This document shows, in pieces, positions 26,495 through 34,069 of a stretch of DNA of 64,000 nt. The position numbers and the translations under genes are program-made. Every line of letters starts with the position of its first letter. The first letter of the stretch is position 1. The notes beneath the pieces are model-generated. The model saw nothing but the letters and a program-made list of their open reading frames with translations. It made no database searches and was not told the origin of the DNA. The DNA is from a bacterium. Lineage in GTDB: Bacteria; Actinomycetota; Acidimicrobiia; Acidimicrobiales; Ilumatobacteraceae. The DNA lies in assembly GCA_029977615.1 (NCBI GenBank), contig JAPOKO010000002.1:49920-113919 (forward strand). Reading direction: 5' to 3'.

Positions 26495-28090
26495 GTGGAT
26501 ATCACCACAACTCCCGCATGGTCGGCAGCGCTAAAAAATGCAGCCACAATTTCGCAGACAACGCTGAAAGACCTTTTTGCCCAGAATTCGGCGCGTGCTG
26601 AATCTCTGAGTATTGAGGTGCTGGTTGGTAGAGACGCGATGTTTATCGATTTTTCAAAGCAAAACGTTGATGATCATGCTGTGCAGAGTTTGATTGCGGT
26701 CGCTGAACAGGCAGGTGTCGAGCAAAAGCGAAATGACATGTTTGAAGGTGTTGTTGTAAATGGAACAGAGCACCAGCCAGCGCTGCACACAGCCTTGCGG
26801 GCACCTGAAGAAACCTCAGTCAATGTAAATGGCGTTGACGTGATGGAGGAGGTTCTGCGTGTTCGAGCGCAGGTGAATGAATTCGCTGAGTCGGTTCGCG
26901 CAGGTCGCATAACCGGTGCAACAGGCAAGAAATTTCAGAGCGTCATCAATGTGGGCATTGGTGGTAGTGACCTTGGTCCGACACTGGTTTATGAAGCGCT
27001 GTCCTCTTCATGCACGCCTGCAGTGCAGGTTCATTTTGTTTCCAACATTGATCCAGCCGAAGTGCGCAGCGTCCTTCGTGAGTGCAATCCTGAGACGACG
27101 CTGGTGGTGTTGTGCTCAAAGTCGTTTAGTACTGCAGAAACCTTGAGCAACGGTCGCATCATTGCAGATTGGATTTCCGATTCGGTCGGTGCAACGAACG
27201 TGTCAAAGCATCTTGCTGTGGTGTCTGTATTTCCTGAAAAGGCAGCGAGTGTGGGTTTGGCTGCCGATTACATCTTTCCGATGTGGTCGTGGGTGGGTGG
27301 GCGGTATTCAATATCGTCTGCAGTGAATCTGGTGAATGTCATCGCATTCGGTTCCAGTGCATACAACGACATGCTTTCGGGAATGCGTTCAATGGACGAA
27401 CACTTCATGACTGCACCATTGCAGCGCAATGCTCCTGTATTAATGGGCGTCCTGAACGTATGGAATCGCTCAATGCTCGGACGAGAAACACGCGCGATGA
27501 TTGCCTACGCCAGTGCATTGAAGTCTTTTGCCTCCTATGTGCAACAGCTGGAAATGGAAAGCAACGGCAAGCGTGTGACCGCAGATGGCAATCCAGTGTC
27601 TCTGCCTACTTCTCCCATTGTTTGGGGAGGAGTTGGCACCAACGCGCAGCATGCGTACATGCAGTTATTGCATCAAGGCACATCCGTGGTGCCTGCTGAT
27701 TTCATTGGCGTAGCGGCAACGCCAACACACGACGATGAGGTTCACGACGCACTTGTGGCCAACTTGTTCGCACAAACCCAAGCATTGGCGTTTGGAAACG
27801 AAACTGATCCGCATCGCACACTGCCGGGCAATCGTCCAAGCACAACCATCATGCTGTCGTCACTCTCTCCACGCACGCTTGGGGCACTCATTGCCCTGTA
27901 TGAACATTCGGTCTTTGTCCAGGGTTGTGTGTTTGGTGTCAACAGTTTTGATCAGTGGGGTGTTGAATTGGGCAAGAAATTGGCCAACGAGGTTTCTGCA
28001 CAGATAACCGCACCAAGCCAATCTGGAGGCACCGACGCATCTACTGCGAAATTGGTCCAGTGGTACAAAACACATCGCTCTAACACCTAG
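26495..28090 (+). CDS. pgi: Glucose-6-phosphate isomerase
   Basis: Interconverts glucose-6-phosphate and fructose-6-phosphate. 531 aa, normal length. Visible motifs: FSKQNVDDHAVQSL, the sugar-phosphate loop NVGIGGSDLGPTLVYEAL, SKSFSTAETLSNG, WSWVGGRYSISSAVN, the GGVGTNAQHAYMQLLHQGT block with the catalytic His, and NSFDQWGVELGKKLA near the end with the active-site Lys. GTG 26495 is chosen because TAGCCT (26482-26487) ends 7 nt before it. The WYL gene starts 10 bp after its stop but again has its own hexamer. Confidence 0.95.
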   Translation: MDITTTPAWSAALKNAATISQTTLKDLFAQNSARAESLSIEVLVGRDAMFIDFSKQNVDDHAVQSLIAVAEQAGVEQKRNDMFEGVVVNGTEHQPALHTALRAPEETSVNVNGVDVMEEVLRVRAQVNEFAESVRAGRITGATGKKFQSVINVGIGGSDLGPTLVYEALSSSCTPAVQVHFVSNIDPAEVRSVLRECNPETTLVVLCSKSFSTAETLSNGRIIADWISDSVGATNVSKHLAVVSVFPEKAASVGLAADYIFPMWSWVGGRYSISSAVNLVNVIAFGSSAYNDMLSGMRSMDEHFMTAPLQRNAPVLMGVLNVWNRSMLGRETRAMIAYASALKSFASYVQQLEMESNGKRVTADGNPVSLPTSPIVWGGVGTNAQHAYMQLLHQGTSVVPADFIGVAATPTHDDEVHDALVANLFAQTQALAFGNETDPHRTLPGNRPSTTIMLSSLSPRTLGALIALYEHSVFVQGCVFGVNSFDQWGVELGKKLANEVSAQITAPSQSGGTDASTAKLVQWYKTHRSNT

Positions 28091-28100
28091 TCTGTGCCCT

Positions 28101-29051
28101 GTGGCGGAGAAGTATTCTCAAGCAGAGCGCATGATCAACTTGCTTGCACTGCTCGTGCAACGCACCAAACCACTGACGCTGAAGCAAATTCGCCAGGAAC
28201 TTGTCGGTCAATATCCAGAATCAGATACGGCTGCGCGAGCAGCGTTTGAGCGCGACAAAGGTGATCTGCGCGCGCTCGGTATTCCCATTGAATTGATCAC
28301 ACTCGGTGGAGATCAGGCAGGCGAAGGCGCTTACCGAGTGGACCGCAAGAGTTACGAACTCGGTGATTTGGGTTTAACCGATGAAGAGCGTTCGGCGTTG
28401 CAGTTTGCTATGGCAACTGTTCGAGTTGGGGCAAGTCACGGCGATGAAGCCTTGTGGAAACTAGGCGGGGAGCGTGCGCTCAAAGCTCCATCAACCAGTT
28501 TGAATATCCAGTTAGATGACCAGTTAATGGCCACACTCGCTGATGGAGTGGTGGAACACCGCACGCTGAGGTTTTCATACAAGGGCGAAATGCGCAGTGT
28601 GGATCCATACGGTTTGTTGGCCCGCGCAGGATTTTGGTATCTCGTTGGTTTCGATCAATTGCGTGCCGATCGCCGCACATTTCGGGTCGATCGAATTGAA
28701 GGCGACATTTCTGTAGGAGATCGTGGATCGTTTAGTAGGCCAAAAGATTTCGACCTGCAGAAGGCAGTACCAACTGAAGCTGAGTTGCTCGCAGAAGGCC
28801 ATGGTGATGACGCAGTGGCAACAGTATTGGTGGATGCCAGTTTGGCAAATGGTGTGCGCACACAATTTGGCAAACAAGCGGTAATCAAAGAACATGCAGA
28901 TGGTGGTGTGGAATTTGCAATTCCTTGCGCGAACCTCGCCGCATTCCGCGTGTGGTTGTTTGCCATGGTTGATCACGCAACTGTCATTGGTCCACCTCGC
29001 ATTCGCAAGCAAGTCATTACGTGGCTAACCGAACAAGCAGGTGGTCGCTAA
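28101..29051 (+). CDS. pafB: WYL-domain regulator, PafB-like
   Basis: 316 aa. N-terminal winged helix (YSQAERMINLLALLVQRTKPLTLKQIRQEL ... ARAAFERDKGDLRALGIPIE) and a WYL domain: LRFSYKGEMRSVDPYGLLARAGFWYLVGFD ... RTFRVDRI, with the R-x-F-R-x-D-R-I signature, then a WCX C-terminal region ending PPRIRKQVITWL. In mycobacteria PafB and PafC form a heterodimer that activates DNA-damage genes; here the two are adjacent and coupled (TAATG), but the proteasome genes that usually accompany them are absent. GTG 28101 has TAGTCT (28088-28093) 7 nt before it. Confidence 0.88.
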   Translation: MAEKYSQAERMINLLALLVQRTKPLTLKQIRQELVGQYPESDTAARAAFERDKGDLRALGIPIELITLGGDQAGEGAYRVDRKSYELGDLGLTDEERSALQFAMATVRVGASHGDEALWKLGGERALKAPSTSLNIQLDDQLMATLADGVVEHRTLRFSYKGEMRSVDPYGLLARAGFWYLVGFDQLRADRRTFRVDRIEGDISVGDRGSFSRPKDFDLQKAVPTEAELLAEGHGDDAVATVLVDASLANGVRTQFGKQAVIKEHADGGVEFAIPCANLAAFRVWLFAMVDHATVIGPPRIRKQVITWLTEQAGGR

Positions 29052-29998
29052 TGGCAATGCGTAAATCCCGCCGTGGTCCGCGTGGCGCCGCTGAACGCGT
29101 CGAGGGCTTGTTAGTCATGTTGCCATGGCTCATCAGCCGCAAGCGCGTGAAACTTGCCGACATGGCCAAGCAATTCAAGTTGAGTGAAAAAGAATTGATG
29201 AACGATTTGATGATGGCTGCAATGTGCGGAGTGCCTCCGTATACGCCTGATGCGTTGATTGATGTGTTTGTAGACGAAGGTGAAGTAGTTGCCGAAGTTC
29301 CACTGATGTTTTCGCGACCATTGCAACTGAACTCTGCTGAACTGTTCGCCTTGCAAGCAATGGGAAGCGCAGCGCTTTCTATGCCAGGTGCAGACAAAAA
29401 AGGTCCCCTTGCCTCGGCACTCAAGAAGCTGAAACCACTACTGCCAAAGGGCGATGTGATCGAAGTTGATGTCAAAGCGGTGAAATATTTGCCGGAAGCG
29501 CAAGAGGCTGTTGCTTCGGGGCAATTTGTGACTATCGAGTATTTCTCGCCAATTTCTGGAACGCATTCTTCGCGCACCATTTTTCCGCGTGCAGTGTTCG
29601 AACAAATGGGTCATTGGTATGTGCGTGCTGACGACGATCAGTCTGGTGAAATTCGCAACTTTCGTATTGACCGAATTAAAGAGTTCACACCGACTGGCAA
29701 AACTTCAGATCCAATCATTGAAGGAATTGAAGCTGAAGTCGACTTCTTTGGAACAGACATGGAGACGGCAACTTTGCTTGTTCGTCCTGCAGCATTGCGT
29801 TTGGTCGAGACGTACCCGTATATCTCCCGCGAACCACAAAGCGATGGCAGCGTAAGAATTGAGTTAGCGGTTGGCTCGCAGCAATGGTTGGGTCGATTAT
29901 TGCTACGCGGAGGTGACGCAATTGATGTGCTTGAGCCAGCCAAATGGGTGGACTTGGGCAAACAGACCGCGCAAGCAGTGTTGAAGCGTTACAGCTGA
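29051..29998 (+). CDS. pafC: WYL-domain regulator, PafC-like
   Basis: 315 aa, second half of the pair. An N-terminal helix-turn-helix (RVEGLLVMLPWLISRKRVKLADMAKQFKLSEKELMNDLMMAA) is followed by a WYL domain with VTIEYFSPISGTHSSRTIFPRAVFEQMGHWYVRADD ... NFRIDRIKEF and a WCX tail. ATG 29051 shares its first base with the pafB stop (TAATG), so expression is coupled and probably keeps the partners equimolar. An in-frame start 30 nt upstream would lie within pafB and is rejected. Its stop is one base from the convergent exonuclease stop. Confidence 0.87.
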   Translation: MAMRKSRRGPRGAAERVEGLLVMLPWLISRKRVKLADMAKQFKLSEKELMNDLMMAAMCGVPPYTPDALIDVFVDEGEVVAEVPLMFSRPLQLNSAELFALQAMGSAALSMPGADKKGPLASALKKLKPLLPKGDVIEVDVKAVKYLPEAQEAVASGQFVTIEYFSPISGTHSSRTIFPRAVFEQMGHWYVRADDDQSGEIRNFRIDRIKEFTPTGKTSDPIIEGIEAEVDFFGTDMETATLLVRPAALRLVETYPYISREPQSDGSVRIELAVGSQQWLGRLLLRGGDAIDVLEPAKWVDLGKQTAQAVLKRYS

Positions 29999-29999
29999 A

Positions 30000-30575
30000 C
30001 TATTTCAGTGCGATGCCAGCCAATTGACTGGCATCGGTGACGTTGGCTTTGGCAAGTAAAAGTGGCAGTAGCCGTGCAGTAACAATTGCGTCGGCAAGGG
30101 CGTCATGGTTTGGAATATCCGTTACTCCGTAGCGAATAGCGAGCTGTCGCAAATTGTGAGGGTGCGCTTTATTCGGGTCGAGAGAGCGTGACAGCGTGAG
30201 TGTGCAAATGGGTTCATGGATAACCAATGGATGTCCGCAACGTTGAGCCTCGGCTTGAAGAAATCCGAGGTCAAATTTGGCGTTATGTGCCACAAAAGTT
30301 GCGGATTTCAATTCAGTTGATAGACGGTCGAGGGCATCATGGATAGTGACACCCGTGCGCAGCTTTCGGCGCGTGATGCCGTGAATATGATGAGCGCCAA
30401 GCCTGCCTGGTCTCCAAAAGCGACGTTTGATGTATGTAGAGAATTGACTTTCTATGGTGCCGTCACCGCGCACTACAACAATTCCAAGTTGCAACATGGA
30501 ACATGTTGCAGGGGACAGGCCGGTGGTCTCAGTATCAACAACTGCAAACCGCATGTTTGCTAATGATTCGCTCAT
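30000..30575 (-). CDS. DEDDh 3'-5' exonuclease (DnaQ-like)
   Basis: 192 aa from ATG. Exo I is FAVVDTETTGL (Asp, Glu), Exo II FVAHNAKFDLGFL (Asp), and Exo III is NHDALADAIVTARL (His, Asp). Separate proteins of this type act as polymerase proofreading subunits or as repair/RNA exonucleases; actinobacterial PolIII alpha often has its own PHP proofreading domain, so a repair role is as likely. GTG 30584 is an in-frame alternative, but ATG 30575 has TACTGT ending 7 nt upstream. Confidence 0.85.
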   Translation of the reverse strand: MSESLANMRFAVVDTETTGLSPATCSMLQLGIVVVRGDGTIESQFSTYIKRRFWRPGRLGAHHIHGITRRKLRTGVTIHDALDRLSTELKSATFVAHNAKFDLGFLQAEAQRCGHPLVIHEPICTLTLSRSLDPNKAHPHNLRQLAIRYGVTDIPNHDALADAIVTARLLPLLLAKANVTDASQLAGIALK

Positions 30576-30601
30576 GTTTGGCACAGTAAGCGAGGGGTGT
30601 T

Positions 30602-31009
30602 CTATTTCGAGGCAAGCGCCTTGGTGAAGGACTCGCGGTCAAAGTAGTCGCGCCACAGTGCGATTTTCCCGTTACTCACCACGAAAAGACCAGCAATATC
30701 AAGCTCAATCCAGCGACCATCCATTTCAAAACGGTCGGTGCGCTCGTTCATGACCACACCATGTTCCATATCGCCGTTTGATACTTGATGGTGAATGAGC
30801 CATTCAACTTTGGTTGCAGCAGCAAGGAAGTCGGAGAGAATTTGGATCATTGCTTCACGCCCAAACACTTTGGTGATGGGCACGTTGTCATATTCACAGT
30901 CCTCAGACACCATTTCCATAGCTGCCGTGAAATGACTCTGTTCAATATTCTCTATGAACCGAGTGACGTATTCGCCTGGATCAGTAATGCTGTCTGTTGC
31001 AATTGCCAT
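30602..31009 (-). CDS. SnoaL/NTF2-like protein
   Basis: 135-aa single cone-shaped NTF2-fold domain: VTRFIENIEQSHFTAAMEMVSEDCEYDNVPITKVFGREAMIQIL, later RTDRFEMDGRWIELDIAGLFVVSNGKIALWRDYFD, which is the common SnoaL/limonene-epoxide-hydrolase-like pattern. The Asp/His pocket cannot be assigned to a reaction by eye. CAAACT, a variant leaderless hexamer, ends 6 nt before ATG 31009. No functional partner nearby. Confidence 0.75.
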   Translation of the reverse strand: MAIATDSITDPGEYVTRFIENIEQSHFTAAMEMVSEDCEYDNVPITKVFGREAMIQILSDFLAAATKVEWLIHHQVSNGDMEHGVVMNERTDRFEMDGRWIELDIAGLFVVSNGKIALWRDYFDRESFTKALASK

Positions 31010-31054
31010 GCAAACAGTTTGGCAGGCTCATGCAGATGCATGAGCGATAGGGAG

Positions 31055-31402
31055 TTATGCCGACTTCAGTGCGCGACTACGAACTCCAATTGGTGCAGCC
31101 ATGGTGTAACCAGCAAGGTGGCGCTCTTCTTCGTTCTCGCCGCCCCATAGTCCGTACTCGTGATTGTTGCGAGCAAATTCTTTACATGTCTGTTTTACCG
31201 TGCAGGCAGCACACAATGCTTTTGCTTTTGCTTCGCGTCGTTCACGAGCCTGAGGACGTTCTGCTTTTGGTGCGAAGAACAGTTTGGTTTTGCCCTTGCA
31301 GTTGGCGAATTGCGTCCAGTCGATGAGCGAGCCAATTGGTGCAATTGGGTCAACGAGATCGGAGAGGTATGACTCGGTTACTGGAGATTCCTTGAGTGAC
31401 AT
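31055..31402 (-). CDS. WhiB-family [4Fe-4S] transcription factor
   Basis: 115 aa. Four cluster cysteines are at 35, 64, 67 and 73 (C-x28-C-x2-C-x5-C), with the GLWGG turn at 84-88 and a basic segment beyond. WhiB proteins bind the housekeeping sigma factor and control redox or division genes; they occur only in actinobacteria and their phages. The nearest subtype cannot be fixed by eye. Unlike most genes here it has a leader: a purine-rich GAAAGG lies 9 nt before ATG 31402, and an 18-bp perfect palindrome at 31427-31444 sits at the likely -10 region. Confidence 0.93.
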   Translation of the reverse strand: MSLKESPVTESYLSDLVDPIAPIGSLIDWTQFANCKGKTKLFFAPKAERPQARERREAKAKALCAACTVKQTCKEFARNNHEYGLWGGENEEERHLAGYTMAAPIGVRSRALKSA

Positions 31403-31426
31403 AACTGATGCCTTTCACGACGGGTT

Positions 31427-31444
31427 CTATTTAGTACTAAATAG
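31427..31444. promoter_or_regulatory. 18-bp perfect palindrome upstream of whiB
   Basis: CTATTTAGTACTAAATAG reads identically on both strands. It lies 25 bp before the whiB ATG and contains TACTAA, the best -10 candidate on the minus strand, so a dimeric protein bound here would block the promoter. It is the longest uninterrupted palindrome I noticed in the window. Confidence 0.65.
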
Positions 31445-31494
31445 TAATCACACACTAGGGCACAGATGTTGGAATGTGGATTAGTCGTTTGTCA

Positions 31495-31513
31495 CAGGGC
31501 TAAAAAGGCCCTG
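31495..31513. other. Stem-loop between PhoH and WhiB genes
   Basis: CAGGGC and GCCCTG form a perfect 6-bp stem around a 7-nt loop that is A-rich on the plus strand (T-rich on the minus strand). It lies 21 bp past the PhoH gene stop. No T-run follows on the minus strand, so it is a weak terminator candidate at best, or part of the whiB upstream region. Confidence 0.4.
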
Positions 31514-31533
31514 GAGGCCTATTTGGGGTGGCT

Positions 31534-32964
31534 TTACAGCAGTTCGGCGGCCAGGCTGGCCACTGCGCTGCGCTCACAGGCTGCAAGCGTGATGTGCCCA
31601 AAGCAGCGTTGCCCAGAAAAGGCATGAATCAGCACGGCCAGGGCATTGTTCGACTCACCCATATAAGGGGCGTCAATCTGGCTGGTGTCACCGGTGAACA
31701 CCACCTTGGTGCCTTCGCCAATGCGGGTGAGGATGGTCTTCAACGTGGTGGGTTCCAAGTTCTGCGCTTCATCGACAACAACGAATTGCTGCTGGAGCGA
31801 ACGACCACGCAAGAACGTGACTGACTCGAGCGTGAGTTGTCCGCGATCGGTGAGCTCATCAATAAGCCCGCGCGCGTCACGGCTTGAACGCTGATCGGTA
31901 AGCGCAACAATTGCGTCGTGAATTGCTGACATCCAAGGGTCAAGCTTTTCATCTAAGTCACCAGGCAAGAAGCCAACGTCTGCACGACCAACAGGAACAA
32001 GCGGTCGATACACCGCGAGACGTTCGTATCGTCGCTGTTCAACAACTTGTTCAAGACCCGATGCAATAGCCAGCAATGTTTTGCCAGTTCCAGCGCGACC
32101 GTCAAGTGCGATCACGTTGATATCGGGGTCCATCAACAAATCAAGCGCAAAACGTTGTTCTTTGCTGCGTGAGCGAAGCCCCCATGCTTCAGGTGCAGTC
32201 TGAGCCAACAATTTCAGTTCATTGTCATTGCAGCGAGCGAGTGCAGATTGCGAACCACTTCGCAACACTGCGAAATTGTTGTCAACCAAATGTGTTGCAC
32301 CGGCAACTTCGCTTGTTTCAATTCCACCGCTGCGATAGAGCGAATCAATTTGTGAATTCGTAGTGTCAAATGTGGTCCAGCCCATTGGACGCGAATCTGA
32401 GCCTGCACCTACTGGCTGGTGCTCTTCGGCAATTAAGCCCATGTGTGCCGCTTTGATTCGCAAAGCAGCATCGTTTGAAATCATTCGGGTAGGTGAAATA
32501 CGAGCTTGGCCGAGCGCTGCGCCAATGATTCGGTTGTCGGGGACATCTGGATCGAGGCCGTGTTCGACGAGCAAATTGCGCTGTACGCCATTGACTTCTA
32601 TTTGCACCGTCCCACTATCGGGGCCATCGTGAACGCGGGTTGGTGAAGCAAGTGATCCCCCTGCTTTCTTGCGTAGGTCTTCAATGCTGCGTAGTGCGGT
32701 TCGAGCAGAGCGACCAACATCATCCATTCGTGTTTTCAAACCATCAAGTTCTTCAATCACTGTTAATGGAATGACAACATCGCAACCTGCAAAGTTATAC
32801 ATGCATGCAGGATCAGCAACAAGAACTGAAGTGTCAAGCACAACACGAGTTGCAATTTCAGTGTGTGATGCAAGAGCGTGATTAACAATTCTGTCGACGC
32901 GAGTTCCGAGCGGCGTCTCGTCATTTACGTGTGCCGAGTCGGAGTGGTCGAGAAAATTATTCAA
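31534..32964 (-). CDS. PIN-PhoH fusion ATPase/ribonuclease (PhoH2-like)
   Basis: 476 aa. Residues ~40-180 are a PIN nuclease domain: TRVVLDTSVLVADP (first Asp), VIPLTVIEELDGLK (Glu) and DPDVPDNRIIGAAL (Asp). Residues ~255-476 are a PhoH-type P-loop ATPase with ALDGRAGTGKTLLAIA (Walker A) and FVVVDEAQNLEP (Walker B). The architecture is that of PhoH2, which in mycobacteria unwinds and cleaves RNA. A linker of ~60 residues (about 190-250) follows the PIN domain. The start is weak: TTG 32964 is the first usual codon, with CAAACT 8 nt upstream, and the first ~38 residues are outside known domains. Confidence 0.88.
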   Translation of the reverse strand: MNNFLDHSDSAHVNDETPLGTRVDRIVNHALASHTEIATRVVLDTSVLVADPACMYNFAGCDVVIPLTVIEELDGLKTRMDDVGRSARTALRSIEDLRKKAGGSLASPTRVHDGPDSGTVQIEVNGVQRNLLVEHGLDPDVPDNRIIGAALGQARISPTRMISNDAALRIKAAHMGLIAEEHQPVGAGSDSRPMGWTTFDTTNSQIDSLYRSGGIETSEVAGATHLVDNNFAVLRSGSQSALARCNDNELKLLAQTAPEAWGLRSRSKEQRFALDLLMDPDINVIALDGRAGTGKTLLAIASGLEQVVEQRRYERLAVYRPLVPVGRADVGFLPGDLDEKLDPWMSAIHDAIVALTDQRSSRDARGLIDELTDRGQLTLESVTFLRGRSLQQQFVVVDEAQNLEPTTLKTILTRIGEGTKVVFTGDTSQIDAPYMGESNNALAVLIHAFSGQRCFGHITLAACERSAVASLAAELL

Positions 32965-33020
32965 CGACGCTTAGTTTGGACTTCCACGATCGGCGTTTGG
33001 TGGATACTCAATTCCATGAA

Positions 33021-33037
33021 ACTTTTTGTCAAAAAGT
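33021..33037. promoter_or_regulatory. Inverted repeat upstream of the PhoH gene
   Basis: ACTTTTT-GTC-AAAAAGT gives two perfect 7-bp arms with a 3-bp centre, 57 bp upstream of the PhoH start and on the left border of the long non-coding region. It could be an operator or a weak bidirectional terminator stem; no further evidence. Confidence 0.4.
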
Positions 33038-33101
33038 GCTCCGAAGTGCAATTTTGGGGGATTTTTGCAAAATATTTTTAAAATATTTTTTGGCTTGTTT
33101 T

Positions 33102-33268
33102 CGGGCTTTTTTCGAGGTCCAAAATGGACCCTCCAACGCCCGTAAGGGCTTCAGGAAAGCGGACCAAAAACCGCTCATTTCGACCTCGGGAAACCCTTAC
33201 TGGGCCTGGCGAATTCCGCTTTCCGCGTATTTACGGGCTTTGGCAAACCCTTATGTTTATTGGGTTTT
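33102..33268 (+). ncRNA. Candidate structured non-coding RNA upstream of HU
   Basis: Inside a ~560-bp gap (32965-33523) with no credible ORF, a 167-bp tract is unusually dense in complementary segments. GAGGTCC (33114-33120) can pair with GGACC-CTC (33126-33133); GCCC-GTAA-GGGC spans 33138-33149; GGAAAGCGGA (33154-33163) is perfectly complementary to TCCGCTTTCC (33215-33224), enclosing GGGAAACCC and CCCTTACTGGG; and AAACCC-11 nt-GGGTTT spans 33245-33267. CGGGCTTT occurs twice (33102, 33234) and AAACCCTTA twice (33191, 33245). An A/T-rich stretch (33060-33092) lies just before and could hold a promoter. Orientation and boundaries are not certain; no match to tmRNA, RNase P, SRP or 6S RNA was evident. 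Confidence 0.4.
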
Positions 33269-33523
33269 ATGAAAAGTGAGTGTTCATGACCACGGCTTGG
33301 CGTTCAGTGCAGAGAGCAAAAAAGTTGCACGCGTTTTTCACCGTGGTGCGCACATTTTTTTCATCGTTTACATAAAAATTTTTCGCAACATCGACGTCTC
33401 GTGTTGTGTGTAAAAACCGTTCAGAAATGCTCGATTACGAATTCAATACTTGCAATTTGTGTGCAGACCCACTCAACTAGACAGCGAATCAGTTATCCGA
33501 TTCCGAGAAAGCTAGGTAAGAAA

Positions 33524-33808
33524 ATGACAAAAGCAGAGCTCATTGATGCAGTTGCTCAAAAAGCCGGAGTGTCGAAGGCAGATGCCGAACGCACTATCGG
33601 ATCTTTTTTTGAACTGGTCGTAGCCTCGGCTAAGAATGGCGAGAAGGTTGCATGGCCGGGCTTCGGTTCGTTCAGCACATCAAGCCGTAAAGCTCGTACA
33701 GGACGCAACCCACAAACGGGTGCACCAGTCCAGGTACCAGCATCAACAGCAATGAAGTTCACTTCAAGCTCAACGCTGAAGAGTGAATTGAATCCAAACC
33801 GTAAATAG
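33524..33808 (+). CDS. hup: Nucleoid protein HU (short form)
   Basis: 94-aa histone-like DNA-bending protein: MTKAELIDAVAQKAGVSKADAERTIGSFFELV, then KVAWPGFGSFSTSSRKARTGRNPQTGAPVQVPAS (the DNA-embracing arm with the R-N-P motif) and the final helix TSSTLKSELN. It ends at the length of a proteobacterial HU and lacks the ~100-residue lysine/alanine tail found on HupB/HupS of many actinobacteria; that tail type is encoded by the next gene. ATG 33524 has an AGGTAAG-like purine stretch just upstream; the in-frame start at 33401 adds a non-homologous N-terminus and is rejected. Confidence 0.93.
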   Translation: MTKAELIDAVAQKAGVSKADAERTIGSFFELVVASAKNGEKVAWPGFGSFSTSSRKARTGRNPQTGAPVQVPASTAMKFTSSSTLKSELNPNRK

Positions 33809-33832
33809 CAATACCTAAACAAGGAGAAAATC

Positions 33833-33988
33833 ATGGCAGCAAAGAAGCGCAAGAAGGCCGCTAAGAAGGCCCCTGCAAAGAAGCGTAAGGCAGCTAAGAA
33901 GACAGCAAAGAAGGCAACGAAGAAGGCAGCGAAGAAAGCTCCTGCTAAGAAGCGTCGCAAGAAGGCTGCAAAAAAGGCTACTAAGTAA
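33833..33988 (+). CDS. Histone H1-like lysine/alanine-rich peptide
   Basis: 51 residues made only of Met, Ala, Lys, Arg, Pro and Thr, with two KKAPAKKR units and repeated AAKK/ATKK blocks. This is the composition of the C-terminal tail of actinobacterial HupB/HupS and of chlamydial or eukaryotic H1-like proteins. It has a strong Shine-Dalgarno AAGGAG (33821-33826) 6 nt before ATG 33833, begins 24 bp after the HU stop, and is followed by a strong terminator. Thus HU and its usual tail appear as two separate polypeptides from one transcript. Likely role: non-specific DNA compaction or modulation of HU binding, by family analogy. Confidence 0.85.
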   Translation: MAAKKRKKAAKKAPAKKRKAAKKTAKKATKKAAKKAPAKKRRKKAAKKATK

Positions 33989-34028
33989 TTTAGCCCTTAG
34001 CCGATACGTAATCGGTTCGGAAAACTGG

Positions 34029-34061
34029 AAATCGAGGGGCTTCGGCCCCTCGATTTTTTTT
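34029..34061 (+). terminator. Rho-independent terminator of the HU operon
   Basis: A 12-bp perfect stem (AAATCGAGGGGC with GCCCCTCGATTT) closes a TTCG tetraloop and runs into an uninterrupted T tract. It is the only textbook intrinsic terminator I found in the window and lies 41 bp past the H1-like gene. It could also serve the convergent cofC gene, since the other strand carries an A tract before the stem. Confidence 0.93.
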
Positions 34062-34069
34062 GTACCAGA

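Noticed and set aside
32931..33272. 113-aa ORF in the long non-coding region
   Set aside because: No domain or motif is visible, the composition is dominated by the A/T-rich and hairpin tracts, and the first part overlaps the PhoH gene.
33833..33988. Repeated AAGAAG units that could look like a CRISPR or tandem DNA repeat
   Set aside because: The periodicity comes from Lys-Lys/Ala codons; there are no spacers and a ribosome-binding site and stop codon frame it as a gene.
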